From Nostoc sp. CENA543 (lineage in GTDB: Bacteria > Cyanobacteriota > Cyanobacteriia > Cyanobacteriales > Nostocaceae), in the NCBI RefSeq assembly GCF_002896875.1, contig NZ_CP023278.1, positions 1,364,001-1,428,000 of the forward strand: a stretch of DNA of 64,000 nt, read 5' to 3'. The notes beneath the pieces are model-generated. The model had not been told where the DNA came from. It ran no database searches and worked only from the letters and a program-made list of their open reading frames with translations. This document shows, piece by piece, positions 16,624 through 25,110 of the stretch. A program made the position numbers and the translations under genes. How positions within the stretch are numbered: position 1 is the first letter of the stretch; the number at the start of each line of letters is the position of its first letter.

Positions 16624-18597
16624 GTGAACACCTTACACCGCCAAGAAAATAATTTTTGGCATCAGTCTAATGAACAGATTCCTGAGCAACTGCCTATACT
16701 AGAAGCCAACGAATTTCTGCCCCACTTGGGTAAATGGACAAGTATCGGGGGAGGGATAATATTAACTATCTTTCTAGCAGGAATTGCTCTAACATCGATT
16801 TTGAAATATAACGTGACGGTGAAAGTCCCGGCTACAATTCGGCCTGTAGGAGACATTAAGGTTGTACAGTCATTAATCAGTGGCAAAATCGCCAAAATTA
16901 CGGTGACAGAAAATCAGACAGTAGCAGCAGGAGAAGCCATTGCATATATTGATAATTCTCGTTTGCAAAATCAAAAAAGTCAGTTAATAAATACTATTGG
17001 ACAAAGTCAATTACAATTCAATCAAATAGATGCTCAATTAAGAGAAATTGATACACAAATTGCGGCACAGAGGAACTTAAATCAACGCCTCACTATGGCT
17101 GCACAAGCTGAACTGAGTGGGACACAACGCAACTATACAGATCAGCAAGTTAAAGCTATGGCTGATATGGGACAAGCACAGGCAACTTTAACTTTGGCTA
17201 GAATACAACGCGATCGCCTGCAACGGGAAAACCTCCTCCAAGCCACCATTCAAGAAACACAAGCCGCTTTAGAATTAGCCAAAGTCCAACGCGATCGCCT
17301 GCAACGAGAAAACCTCCTCCAAGCCAACATCCAAGAGGCGGAAACGGCTTTAAAGCTAGCCAGAGAACAACGCGATCGCCTCCAGCGTGACAATCTTTTA
17401 AGCACAACAGTAGAAGAAACAGCCGCAGCCCTTGATTTAGCCAAAGCCCAACGCGATCGCCTACAACGGGAAAAACTTTTACAATCCACTATCCAAGAAG
17501 CTGAAGCTGCCTTAAATTTAGCCATAGTGCAGCGAGATAGAATGCAGCCGATAGTGACATCCGGTGCGATCGCGCGCAATGTCTATGAGGAAAAAGTCCA
17601 AGCCGTCAAATCTGCCGAGGCGAAACTCGCACAAGCCCAAGCTAACGCTAAAAACCTCCTCGAAGAAAAAGAACAAGCGGTGATTTCCGCCGAAGCCAAA
17701 CTTGCACAAGCCCAAGCTAACGCTAAAAACCTCCTCGAAGAAAAAGAACAAGCGGTGATTTCCGCCGAGGCGAAACTTGCACAAGCTAAAGCCAACGCTA
17801 AAAATCTCCTTGAAGACAAAGCCCAAGCGGTAATTTCCGCCGAGGCGAAACTAGCACAAGCCAAAGCCAACGCTAAAAATCTCCTCGAAGAGAAAGAACA
17901 AGCCTTCACCACCGCCCAAGCTAATTTACTCAAAGCCAAAACAGCCATGAATCCCAGTCATGCACCCGTGATTGTCGCCTCGGAACGTATTCAACAAGAA
18001 CAGGCTAAAGGTGAAGGGACATTAGCCGCTTTAAATAAAGAAAGAGAAACACTGCTGCAACAACGCCTAGAATTTCAGACACAACTAGATAAAACTCGTA
18101 AAGAACTCCAACAAATTGAAAACGACATCAATCAGAGTGTCATTCGCGCCCCAATTGCCGGAACAGTCTTGCAATTTAACTTACGTAATCCAGGACAAGT
18201 AGTGCAACCGAGTGAAGCGATCGCCCAAATTGCCCCTCTCAATGCTCCCATTTTGATTAAAGCTTATGTCCCAGCACAAGAAATCAATAAAGTCAAGCCA
18301 GGTCAACAAGTCCAAATGCGAGTTTCCGCCTGTCCCTATCCAGACTACGGCACTCTCAGAGGCACAGTCAAAACCATCGCCGCCGATGCCCTCCCCATTG
18401 CCAATAATACCCCATCACCCACCCCGCCCAAAGCTGGATACGAAGTGATTATCGAACCTCAAAACCCCTACGTCGGCAGAACTGACAGGCCATGTCAACT
18501 CAAATCAGGCATGGAAGGCCAAGCTGATATCATCTCCCGCCAAGAAACCGTTCTGCGCTTCATTCTCCGCAAAGCGAGATTAATTGCAGATATGTAG
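16624..18597 (+). CDS. HlyD-like membrane fusion protein with expanded coiled-coil repeats
   Basis: 657 residues from GTG 16624 (TTG 16600 is also possible; neither has a strong Shine-Dalgarno). It links the inner-membrane exporter to the envelope. One membrane helix at about 40-65 (ISTIGGGIILTIFLAGIAL region), a first lipoyl half (VKVPATIRPVGDIKVVQ, SGKIAKITVTENQTV), a very long coiled coil, and the second half (QSVIRAPIAGTVLQFNLRNPGQVV, then a beta-barrel VKPGQQVQMRVSA). The coiled coil contains four 27-residue repeats with core QRDRLQRENLL (17195-17540) and four 25-residue repeats with core SAEAKLAQAQANAKNLL (17587-17890). It lies 107 bases before the C39 exporter gene. Confidence 0.9.
   Translation: MNTLHRQENNFWHQSNEQIPEQLPILEANEFLPHLGKWTSIGGGIILTIFLAGIALTSILKYNVTVKVPATIRPVGDIKVVQSLISGKIAKITVTENQTVAAGEAIAYIDNSRLQNQKSQLINTIGQSQLQFNQIDAQLREIDTQIAAQRNLNQRLTMAAQAELSGTQRNYTDQQVKAMADMGQAQATLTLARIQRDRLQRENLLQATIQETQAALELAKVQRDRLQRENLLQANIQEAETALKLAREQRDRLQRDNLLSTTVEETAAALDLAKAQRDRLQREKLLQSTIQEAEAALNLAIVQRDRMQPIVTSGAIARNVYEEKVQAVKSAEAKLAQAQANAKNLLEEKEQAVISAEAKLAQAQANAKNLLEEKEQAVISAEAKLAQAKANAKNLLEDKAQAVISAEAKLAQAKANAKNLLEEKEQAFTTAQANLLKAKTAMNPSHAPVIVASERIQQEQAKGEGTLAALNKERETLLQQRLEFQTQLDKTRKELQQIENDINQSVIRAPIAGTVLQFNLRNPGQVVQPSEAIAQIAPLNAPILIKAYVPAQEINKVKPGQQVQMRVSACPYPDYGTLRGTVKTIAADALPIANNTPSPTPPKAGYEVIIEPQNPYVGRTDRPCQLKSGMEGQADIISRQETVLRFILRKARLIADM
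17195..17540. repeat. 81-bp coding tandem repeat, four copies
   Basis: Each unit encodes 27 residues with the core QRDRLQRENLL and each carries a GCGATCGCC (HIP1-like) site at the RDR codons. The period of 27 residues is close to four heptads minus one, which fits an extended coiled coil. Confidence 0.85.
17587..17900. repeat. 75-bp coding tandem repeat, four copies
   Basis: Each unit encodes 25 residues (EEK.QAV.SAEAKLAQA.A and NAKNLL). The units are nearly identical at DNA level, so copy number could change by slippage or recombination. Confidence 0.88.
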
Positions 18598-18599
18598 GG

Positions 18600-18685
18600 A
18601 TGGGGAATGGGGAATGGGGCATTGGGCATTGAATATTAATCTGTTCCCTAATGACTAATGACTAATGACTAATGACTATTGACTT
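18600..18685. repeat. Composite 7-bp repeat tract
   Basis: GGGGAAT, CATTGGG and TAATGAC units; inverse of the tract at 10357-10442. It fills the gap between the fusion protein and exporter genes. Confidence 0.75.
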
Positions 18686-18704
18686 TCTCCACGTTGAATT
18701 AATT

Positions 18705-20864
18705 ATGCTTGGTTTCAAAAAAACTTACCCCTGTGTTTTACAGTTTAGTGAAGAAGACTGTGGCGCAGCTTGTCTGGTGACGATTTGTAGGCGTTATGGA
18801 CGCTTTTTGAGTTTAAATAAAAGTCGAGAAGCGGTAGGAACGGGACAATTAGGAACAACTTTATTAGGCTTGAAACGTGGTTGCGACAATCTCGGTTTTA
18901 ATAGTAGAGCCGTGAAAGCTTCGCCTGCAATTATCGACAGAATCAAAGAATTGCGTTTGCCAGCAATTATCCATTGGCAAGGCTACCACTGGGTAGTTTT
19001 ACACGACAAGCGGGGACGAAAATACGTCATTGCTGATCCTGCTGTGGGTTTGCGTTACGTTAGTCGCGAAGAGTTAACAGCCGCTTGGAATGGGGTGATG
19101 CTGTTGCTTGAGCCAGATCCCAATCGTTTTGCTCAACAACCCCAAGAACAACCCCAAGCCGGTTTTATCCGCTTTCTTCAGCGTATGCAGCCCTATCGGG
19201 GGCTATTGTTCCAGGTGTTTCTCCTCAATATTGTCATGGGTGTTTTGGGTTTAGGTACTCCGGTACTGATTCAATTACTCACGGATGATGTGTTAGTGCG
19301 CGGAGATACAGAGTTACTCACTGTTATAGTTATCGCTGTTATAGCGATGACTTTATTTAGTAGCACGCTGGAATTATTGGAATCAACGATGATTGCTCAT
19401 TTTGGGCAACGGTTGCAATTAGGTTTAGTGTTTGAGTTTGGACGCAGAATTTTACAATTACCTTTAACTTATTACGAATCACGGCGCAGTGGAGAAATCA
19501 CCAGCCGACTCAGAGATATTAATGAAATTAACCAGTTGATATCACATATTGTGGTGATGTTGCCAAGCCAATTTTTTATTGCTGTGATTTCTTTGGGATT
19601 GATAATTTTTTATAGCTGGCAGTTGGCGATCGCCGTCATTTTGATCGGTGGTTTCATGAGTTTATCTAGCTTGCCACTTTTACCAGTTTTGCAACAAAAA
19701 ACACGTAATCTCTTAGTTTTAGGTGCAGAAAATCAAGGTGTATTAGTCGAAACCTTTAAAGGCGCGCAGGTGCTAAAAACTACTAATGCCGCGCCACAAT
19801 TTTGGGATGAATTACAAAGTCGTTTTGGTCGTTTAGCAAATCTCACTTTCAGCACAATTCAAATTAGCATTATTAACAATACTCTTTCTAAGTTTCTTTC
19901 GACAATTGGCGGTGTAGTTTTACTGGCTTGCGGTAGTATTCTAGTAATTCAGGGACAATTAAGTATTGGGCAAATGCTCGCTATTAATGCCCTTCAGTTT
20001 AATGTGTTGGCATTAATTAGTACATTAGTGAGTTTAGTTGATGAATATTTCCGTTCCCAAACTGCTGTTTCGCGTTTATTAGAAGTCATTGATGCCACTC
20101 CAGAAGTCGATGAAAAAATCCACAAGCCAGTTGCACAAATAGCAGGGGATACAGATATTAGGTTTTCTCATGTGAATTTCCACCATCCTGGAAGAGTGGA
20201 TTTATTAGAAGATTTTTCGCTGAAACTTCCTGGCGGAAAAGTGATTGCTTTGATTGGTAAGTCAGGCTGTGGTAAAAGTTCTCTAGCCAAACTCCTAGCG
20301 GGTTTATATCAACCCAATTCTGGAAATATCCGCATTGGTTTTTATAATATTCACGATTTATCCCTTGATTGCTTGCGACAACAGGTAGTTTATGTACCCC
20401 AAGAAGCACATTTTTGGAGTCGCTCAATTTTAGAAAACTTTCGTTTAGGAACGCCACACATTGCTTTTGAAGAAATTGTCACAGCCTGTCATGTTGCTGA
20501 TGCAGATAGTTTTATTAGTCAACTACCGAATAAGTATCAAACTGTGCTGGGAGAATTTGGCGCAAATCTTTCTGGTGGACAGAAACAAAGATTAGCGATC
20601 GCTAGAGGAATTCTTACCAATCCACCTATATTAATTTTAGACGAATCTACTGCTGGATTAGACCCAGTAAGTGAAAGTAATGTTTTAGATCGTCTTTTAG
20701 AATATCGTCAAGGTAAAACTACAATTTTAATTACCCATCGTCCGAGTGTAGTGCAGCGTGCTGACTGGATTGTCTTATTAGATCAAGGTAAGGTACAGCT
20801 ACAAGGTACTCTCGAAAGTTTACTAGCTCAACCAGGAGAACATTTAAAATTTTTGTCCGGTTAA
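18705..20864 (+). CDS. C39-peptidase-containing ABC exporter (bacteriocin type)
   Basis: 719 residues from ATG 18705; the in-frame ATG at 18672 lies in a TAATGAC repeat. It cleaves double-glycine leaders and exports the mature peptide. Order: C39 peptidase (about 1-130) with Cys in EEDCGAACL, His in YHWVVLH and Asp in IADPAVG; membrane domain (about 160-440); nucleotide-binding domain with Walker A IGKSGCGKSS, signature LSGGQKQR, Walker B ILILDESTA and a switch His in LITHRPS. Two precursors with matching leaders lie 500 and 1170 bases downstream. No modification enzyme is in the cluster. Confidence 0.95.
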   Translation: MLGFKKTYPCVLQFSEEDCGAACLVTICRRYGRFLSLNKSREAVGTGQLGTTLLGLKRGCDNLGFNSRAVKASPAIIDRIKELRLPAIIHWQGYHWVVLHDKRGRKYVIADPAVGLRYVSREELTAAWNGVMLLLEPDPNRFAQQPQEQPQAGFIRFLQRMQPYRGLLFQVFLLNIVMGVLGLGTPVLIQLLTDDVLVRGDTELLTVIVIAVIAMTLFSSTLELLESTMIAHFGQRLQLGLVFEFGRRILQLPLTYYESRRSGEITSRLRDINEINQLISHIVVMLPSQFFIAVISLGLIIFYSWQLAIAVILIGGFMSLSSLPLLPVLQQKTRNLLVLGAENQGVLVETFKGAQVLKTTNAAPQFWDELQSRFGRLANLTFSTIQISIINNTLSKFLSTIGGVVLLACGSILVIQGQLSIGQMLAINALQFNVLALISTLVSLVDEYFRSQTAVSRLLEVIDATPEVDEKIHKPVAQIAGDTDIRFSHVNFHHPGRVDLLEDFSLKLPGGKVIALIGKSGCGKSSLAKLLAGLYQPNSGNIRIGFYNIHDLSLDCLRQQVVYVPQEAHFWSRSILENFRLGTPHIAFEEIVTACHVADADSFISQLPNKYQTVLGEFGANLSGGQKQRLAIARGILTNPPILILDESTAGLDPVSESNVLDRLLEYRQGKTTILITHRPSVVQRADWIVLLDQGKVQLQGTLESLLAQPGEHLKFLSG

Positions 20865-20888
20865 ATTAATAGCCAAAGTTTTAGTTTC

Positions 20889-21113
20889 CTATAGGAATCG
20901 AATTTGATTTTTGCAAAAATCTAAGCATATGTAGTATATGTAGGGTGTGTTAGGCGTAAGCCGTAACGCACCAAAGACATTGGTTATAGGTGCCGTACTC
21001 TCATTGCTAACACAACGGCAATATTGCAGGAGGAAAATCCACACAGCAATTTGCTTCCCCTAAATATCTACGTATTTACGTAACTGTTCAAAAAACAAAT
21101 ATGAATCCTATAG
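20889..21113. repeat. MITE-like element, TATAGGAATC family, copy 1
   Basis: Left end CTATAGGAATCGAATTTGATT-like, right end AACAAATATGAATCCTATAG-like, i.e. imperfect terminal inverted repeats of about 20 bp. Other copies: 32427-32548 and 32581-32701. Confidence 0.7.
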
Positions 21114-21318
21114 AATATTTTTTCACTAAATATCCTGCTTAAGAAGGCTATTTTTTAGCATTACTTATAATCTATTGTTAATGGTTAATATCTCAATTTG
21201 CTATAATAAATAAATATTGATAATTCATCTTTTCATGAGTCTAAAGAAGTAAAAATAATTTTAGTAATTATGACTTTGGAATAATTTAAAATATCTGGCT
21301 TTCTTTAATAATAAAAAC

Positions 21319-21353
21319 ATAGGTGATGAAACACCTATATTAAGTAAGTGAGG
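21319..21353 (+). promoter_or_regulatory. Precursor leader module: hairpin plus extended ribosome-binding site
   Basis: ATAGGTG (21319-21325) pairs with CACCTAT (21332-21338), six-base loop; five bases later GTAAGTGAGG (21344-21353); ATG follows after ten bases. The same layout precedes the second precursor. Confidence 0.8.
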
Positions 21354-21363
21354 TAAAAATTTC

Positions 21364-21555
21364 ATGTCGCAGCAAATTGCTTTATCTGACTTAATGTCGG
21401 ATCTATCCACAGACGAACAACAGCTGCTAGCTGGTGGACAATTCCTTAGCGATAGTAGAGAAGATGGTGACGGATCATCTGACGATGATGAAGGTACTAC
21501 TCGTCTCTACAGAATTAGCAGCACCGCGCTTGTGAGAGTTCGTAAAATCCGTTAA
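21364..21555 (+). CDS. Double-glycine bacteriocin-type precursor peptide 1
   Basis: 63 residues. The leader (1-25) has DLMSDLSTDEQQLLAGG, with the GG cleavage site at residues 24-25, the substrate expected for the C39 exporter upstream. The 38-residue core begins QFLSDS, has an acidic stretch (DGSSDDDEG) and then a basic C-terminus (VRVRKIR), without Cys. It resembles peptides called CTB-family bacteriocins in cyanobacteria, from memory. No immunity gene is recognisable nearby. It is followed by three strong hairpins. Confidence 0.85.
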   Translation: MSQQIALSDLMSDLSTDEQQLLAGGQFLSDSREDGDGSSDDDEGTTRLYRISSTALVRVRKIR

Positions 21556-21671
21556 TCATCTCAGTTTGTGGTGAGAGGAGAGACTGATAAAACTGCTGCT
21601 CATTTAATGTGGCAAGTTTTAAAAGTCTGATATCTTTTCTAAGTTAGTTCAATTAACTACTTAGAAATCAC

Positions 21672-21705
21672 AAAGCTAGATATTATCATTCTAATATCTA
21701 GCTTT
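21672..21705 (+). terminator. Hairpin 1, probable terminator of precursor 1
   Basis: AAAGCTAGATATTA (21672-21685) pairs perfectly with TAATATCTAGCTTT (21692-21705); a short CTT follows. Confidence 0.6.
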
Positions 21706-21758
21706 CTTACCAGTCGCAACTTAATTCACACCTTGGACTTCTAAAACATATTTATCAT

Positions 21759-21790
21759 GCACCCATGAAATAAAACTATTTCATGGGTGC
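21759..21790 (+). terminator. Hairpin 2 between precursors
   Basis: GCACCCATGAAATA (21759-21772) and TATTTCATGGGTGC (21777-21790): a 14-bp perfect stem with a 4-base loop. No T-run follows, so it may be a structural RNA element rather than a terminator. Confidence 0.45.
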
Positions 21791-21801
21791 TTACATATTT
21801 T

Positions 21802-21850
21802 AAATCTGCATATATATATCCAATAATTATTTATATATATGCAGATTTTT
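21802..21850 (+). terminator. Hairpin 3 with T-rich tail
   Basis: AAATCTGCATATATATA (21802-21818) and its exact reverse complement (21832-21848), followed by TTGTTGATTTT. Confidence 0.55.
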
Positions 21851-21991
21851 GTTGATTTTAATTATAGAAATTTTAACAAAAATGCTAATTTCAAATATTA
21901 AAAACACAACATCTATAGATAGAATTAACTACTATTTTTTTTATAACTAAAGATTAGTTTATTACAAAAGAAATATCTCTATAACAGAGAT

Positions 21992-22025
21992 ATAGGTGAT
22001 ACACACCTATGTAACGTAAGTGAGG
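21992..22025 (+). promoter_or_regulatory. Precursor leader module, second copy
   Basis: ATAGGTG (21992-21998) pairs with CACCTAT (22004-22010); five bases later GTAAGTGAGG (22016-22025); ATG after eight bases. Confidence 0.8.
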
Positions 22026-22033
22026 AAAAAACT

Positions 22034-22327
22034 ATGTTGAGTCAAACAATTGCATCTGATTTATTGACTGATCTGTCCACAGATGAACAACAAATTTTAG
22101 GTGGTGGATATGGACGCTACAGCAAAGGCTGTGGTTGTAATGGCGGAAGTGGTGTTGGTAGCACTGAAGAGTCAACTCCAGCACCAGTATCTTTTAGAGG
22201 GGGACGTTTAGCAATCGGCTTCATCATCACAGCAACACCATTTTCTAAGTGTTTAAATGGATATTCTGGCACTAATGGAGGCTCCGGTACTAACGGAGGT
22301 GGTGTAGGTTCTGGTGGTGAAGACTAA
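22034..22327 (+). CDS. Double-glycine bacteriocin-type precursor peptide 2
   Basis: 97 residues. The leader has DLLTDLSTDEQQILGGG with the GG at residues 24-25, the same spacing as precursor 1. The 72-residue core differs completely: YGRYSKGCGCNGG at its start, a hydrophobic middle (RLAIGFIITATPF), a third Cys (SKCLNG), and a Gly/Asn/Ser-rich end. Three cysteines could allow one disulfide. It looks like a pore-forming-type unmodified bacteriocin, by inference only. A hairpin at 22341-22368 follows the stop. Confidence 0.85.
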   Translation: MLSQTIASDLLTDLSTDEQQILGGGYGRYSKGCGCNGGSGVGSTEESTPAPVSFRGGRLAIGFIITATPFSKCLNGYSGTNGGSGTNGGGVGSGGED

Positions 22328-22340
22328 TTAAATCCTGATC

Positions 22341-22368
22341 ACTTGCTCAAATTCGACTTTGAGCAAGT
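22341..22368 (+). terminator. Terminator-like hairpin after precursor 2
   Basis: ACTTGCTCAAA (22341-22351) pairs with TTTGAGCAAGT (22358-22368); weakly T-rich downstream. Confidence 0.55.
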
Positions 22369-22391
22369 TGAGACAATATTTTCAGCTTTTA

Positions 22392-22420
22392 CTAGAGACA
22401 TTGCTATGCAATGTCTCTAG
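22392..22420. terminator. Bidirectional terminator hairpin
   Basis: CTAGAGACATTGC (22392-22404) and GCAATGTCTCTAG (22408-22420), a 13-bp stem with a 3-base loop. It lies between convergent genes and overlaps the stop codon of the hydrolase gene ending at 22417. Confidence 0.6.
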
Positions 22421-23349
22421 TAATTTTGTGAGGTATCGATTTTTTCTGCTGCTAACATATTGGAACGTTCCCAAATCCAGTCTTGTATAATTGGGTTGAC
22501 TAATTCGGGTGCTTCATCTTGGGGGCAATGTCCTACGCCTTCTAGGGGGATAAATTTAAGGACTTGGGGATAATTAGCTAGTTCTCGACCTAAATCTATA
22601 GGTTCCCACGGGTCAGCAGTTCCCCACAAGATGATTGCTGGACAAGGTAGTTGTGGTAAAAGGTCTTCTGGTAGAGGCCCTGTAGAATAGGATGTAAATG
22701 CTAAAAATACGGCGACTGCACCAGGATCTTTGGCTGGCGCGGTGAGAATATCGACTAATTCATCTGTTACAATTTCGGCGTTAGCATAAGCCTGCAATAA
22801 GATTTTGCGGACTGTCTTTGGTCGTGCAACTTGATCAAAAAAGAATTTGCCTATAGGTTTAATAGCTAATATACGTTGTAGTATGGGCGCGCCAACGCGA
22901 CGCGACCAAGGTAAAGTGGCTCGCTTGCGATCGTGCAGTAATCTTAAAGAACAATTAATTAAGGTGACTCCTAATGCTATGTCTGGGTAACTGACGGCTG
23001 CTTGCATGACGACAATACAGCCAATGGAATTTCCCACTAGGAAAGCTGCTTCACCTATGACTTCACGACAAAAATCAGCTATTTGCTCTCCCCATGTTTC
23101 TAGTGTGTAAGTCATTTCGGTGTCTGGTTGAGGTTTAGCTGAAGTGCCAAACCCAATTAAATCTATGGCATAAACACGACAATTCGCTGCTAATACGGGG
23201 ATATTTTTTCGCCAATGCAACCATGAAGCACCAAAGCCGTGGACTAGAACCACAGCCGGGCCATGATTTCCTTGAGTTTGATAGCAAATGGGAAAGCCTC
23301 GCCACATCCAGGTTTTTGGGGAGTCAAGGCTGATTATTGAATTAGTCAT
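22417..23349 (-). CDS. Alpha/beta-fold hydrolase
   Basis: 310 residues. The oxyanion region LVHGFGASWLHWRKN, nucleophile elbow VGNSIGCIV (Ser in G-N-S-I-G), acid loop WGTADPWEPI and catalytic His in EGVGHCPQDEAPELVN are all present, giving a complete Ser-Asp-His triad. No signal peptide. This type is common in cyanobacteria and plants (pheophytinase/haloperoxidase-like branch), but the substrate is unknown. Convergent with the precursor genes and unlikely to belong to that locus. Confidence 0.92.
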   Translation of the reverse strand: MTNSIISLDSPKTWMWRGFPICYQTQGNHGPAVVLVHGFGASWLHWRKNIPVLAANCRVYAIDLIGFGTSAKPQPDTEMTYTLETWGEQIADFCREVIGEAAFLVGNSIGCIVVMQAAVSYPDIALGVTLINCSLRLLHDRKRATLPWSRRVGAPILQRILAIKPIGKFFFDQVARPKTVRKILLQAYANAEIVTDELVDILTAPAKDPGAVAVFLAFTSYSTGPLPEDLLPQLPCPAIILWGTADPWEPIDLGRELANYPQVLKFIPLEGVGHCPQDEAPELVNPIIQDWIWERSNMLAAEKIDTSQNY

Positions 23350-23756
23350 CAGAAATTATAAATACTAAAAAATTTATTTATTATGGATGCAATATAATTT
23401 TAAACTTTTGTAAAATTTTATCAAGCATTTCTGTCTAGGAATACCTACATAGGGGTGTTGCCTATAGAGACATCTGCTTTAAATAGGTTGAGATGAATTT
23501 CAATCATCAAATCAGATTCCCATGTGAATTAAAAGTGTTGAGATTCTAGCTCATTGTTGATAAATAATGAGCAAAGATTTGATAAAGAACATTCTAGGCA
23601 GACCAAATTAAATTCAGTAGTTTTACAAGTTGCGTATCCACAATCTGCCTATAAGATAGATTGATTATTAAGCATCTGCTAATAAGTAGTTTGCACATCC
23701 AACATGGTGCAAACTTAATTTAAATTTTTATCGCTAGTACCTTTCAGCGAAAGACA
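23350..23756. other. Divergent intergenic region
   Basis: About 400 AT-rich bases. The only structure is AGTTTGCAC (23688-23696) with GTGCAAACT (23707-23715), a perfect 9-bp hairpin or operator 41 bases before the thioredoxin-like gene. Confidence 0.5.
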
Positions 23757-24311
23757 ATGACTAGAGTTGAAACAATTGGTACTCCTGTTGGTGACTATGC
23801 ACCCGATTTTGAATTGCCTGGCATTGACAATCAAGTACATCATTTGAGCCGTTATTTAGATAATTTTGGTGTAGTAGGTGTTGTTTCTATACGCCACCAC
23901 TGCCCCTATGTGAATTTATACATTAATAGATTAAAGGAAATTCAGAAAGAGTTTGCTACAGCCGGATTTGTGTTAATTGCCATTAATGGCAGTGATAATA
24001 CTGGACTTCCTGGCCATAATTTAGAAAGTATGAGAGATTTTGCCCAGAGACACCAGTTAAATTTTCCTTACCTGTGGGATTCAACCCAAGATGTTAGTCG
24101 GAGTTTCGGCACGATCGCCACACCAATGGCCTTTGTGATAGATAGTCATGGTATATTGCGATATAGAGGACAGATTGACAATCACCCTCAAAAACCGTTA
24201 GCCAAGAGTGAAGACTATCTCAGAGATGCGATCGCAGCTTTGTTGCAGGGGAAAGAAATACTTATACCTGAAACAGAACCAGTCGGCACCCCAATAATCT
24301 GGCGTATCTAG
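23757..24311 (+). CDS. Thioredoxin-fold redox protein (AhpC/TSA-like, single-Cys)
   Basis: 184 residues. The fold is that of peroxiredoxin/thioredoxin-like proteins: GDYAPDFELPGIDNQVHHLS at the start, the conserved block RHHCPYVNLYINRL (family form NHCPYV), cis-Pro region IATPMAFVID and GILRYRGQIDN. There is one Cys (C44 region) in HCPYV and no resolving Cys nearby, so the mechanism would need an external thiol. Likely a cytosolic thiol oxidoreductase. Single gene, ATG start at 23757. Confidence 0.88.
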   Translation: MTRVETIGTPVGDYAPDFELPGIDNQVHHLSRYLDNFGVVGVVSIRHHCPYVNLYINRLKEIQKEFATAGFVLIAINGSDNTGLPGHNLESMRDFAQRHQLNFPYLWDSTQDVSRSFGTIATPMAFVIDSHGILRYRGQIDNHPQKPLAKSEDYLRDAIAALLQGKEILIPETEPVGTPIIWRI

Positions 24312-24381
24312 ACATAGATAGTCACACTACTGCTATCTTAAATTGGAGGCAATTGCAACTTTTTTGATAAAGCGTGACTTC

Positions 24382-25110
24382 ATGGGAACGAATTACCGAC
24401 GGGTTTTACTTAAACTGAGCGGTGAAGCCTTAATGGGCAACATGGGCTATGGGATTGATCCAGAAGTGGTCAAGGAGATAGCCCAAGAAATAGCAGAGGT
24501 GATAGCCACAGGCGTTCAGATAGCCATCGTCGTAGGTGGCGGCAATATCTTTCGCGGCGTAAAAGCAGCCTCGGCAGGAATGGACAGAGCCACCGCCGAT
24601 TATATTGGGATGATTGCCACAGTCATGAATGCCATGACACTGCAAGATTCACTAGAACGAATAGGAGTGCAGACGCGAGTCCAAACCGCGATCGCCATGC
24701 AAGAACTAGCAGAACCATATATTCGTCGTCGCGCCATCCGTCATCTTGAAAAAGGTCGGGTGGTTATTTTTGGTGCGGGTTCTGGCAACCCATTTTTTAC
24801 TACAGATACTACAGCAGCATTACGAGCCGCAGAAATTGATGCAGAAGTCATCTTCAAAGCTACTAAAGTAGATGGTATCTATGATGCTGACCCGGAAATT
24901 TATCCTAATGCAAAACGTTACACTACTCTGACTTACGCTCATGTTTTAGCGAACGATTTGCGGGTGATGGATAGTACCGCGATCGCTTTGTGTAAAGAAA
25001 ACAATATCCCCATTTTAGTTTTTGACCTAACAGTGCGCGGTAATATTCGCCGTGCAGTTTTAGGAGAATCTATCGGTACCCTTGTGGGAGGTTCGTGTGA
25101 AATTAGCTGA
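24382..25110 (+). CDS. pyrH: UMP kinase
   Basis: 242 residues from ATG 24382, the conserved [19 protein letters not shown] start; the upstream TTG at 24343 is rejected. It phosphorylates UMP to UDP as a hexamer. Motifs: LKLSGEA (phosphate loop), [23 protein letters not shown] and [10 protein letters not shown]. It overlaps frr by 14 bases, giving translational coupling, the classical pyrH-frr pair. Confidence 0.97.
   Translation: MGTNYRRVLLKLSGEALMGNMGYGIDPEVVKEIAQEIAEVIATGVQIAIVVGGGNIFRGVKAASAGMDRATADYIGMIATVMNAMTLQDSLERIGVQTRVQTAIAMQELAEPYIRRRAIRHLEKGRVVIFGAGSGNPFFTTDTTAALRAAEIDAEVIFKATKVDGIYDADPEIYPNAKRYTTLTYAHVLANDLRVMDSTAIALCKENNIPILVFDLTVRGNIRRAVLGESIGTLVGGSCEIS

Larger units (their letters stand above)
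20865..21363. other. Spacer between exporter and first precursor
   Basis: Most of it (20889-21113) is a MITE-like element with CTATAGGAATC at one end and GATTCCTATAG-type sequence at the other; inside is the common fragment GTGTGTTAGGCGTAAGCC. The remaining 250 bases are AT-rich and end in the precursor leader module. Confidence 0.65.
21556..22033. other. Spacer between the two precursors
   Basis: 478 bases with no gene. It contains three perfect hairpins in a row (21672-21705, 21759-21790, 21802-21848), then AT-rich sequence and the second leader module. Confidence 0.7.

Noticed and set aside
16624-20864. Type I secretion of a large RTX protein
   Set aside because: The ABC protein has an N-terminal C39 peptidase with complete catalytic residues and the nearby substrates are double-glycine peptides; no RTX gene is present.
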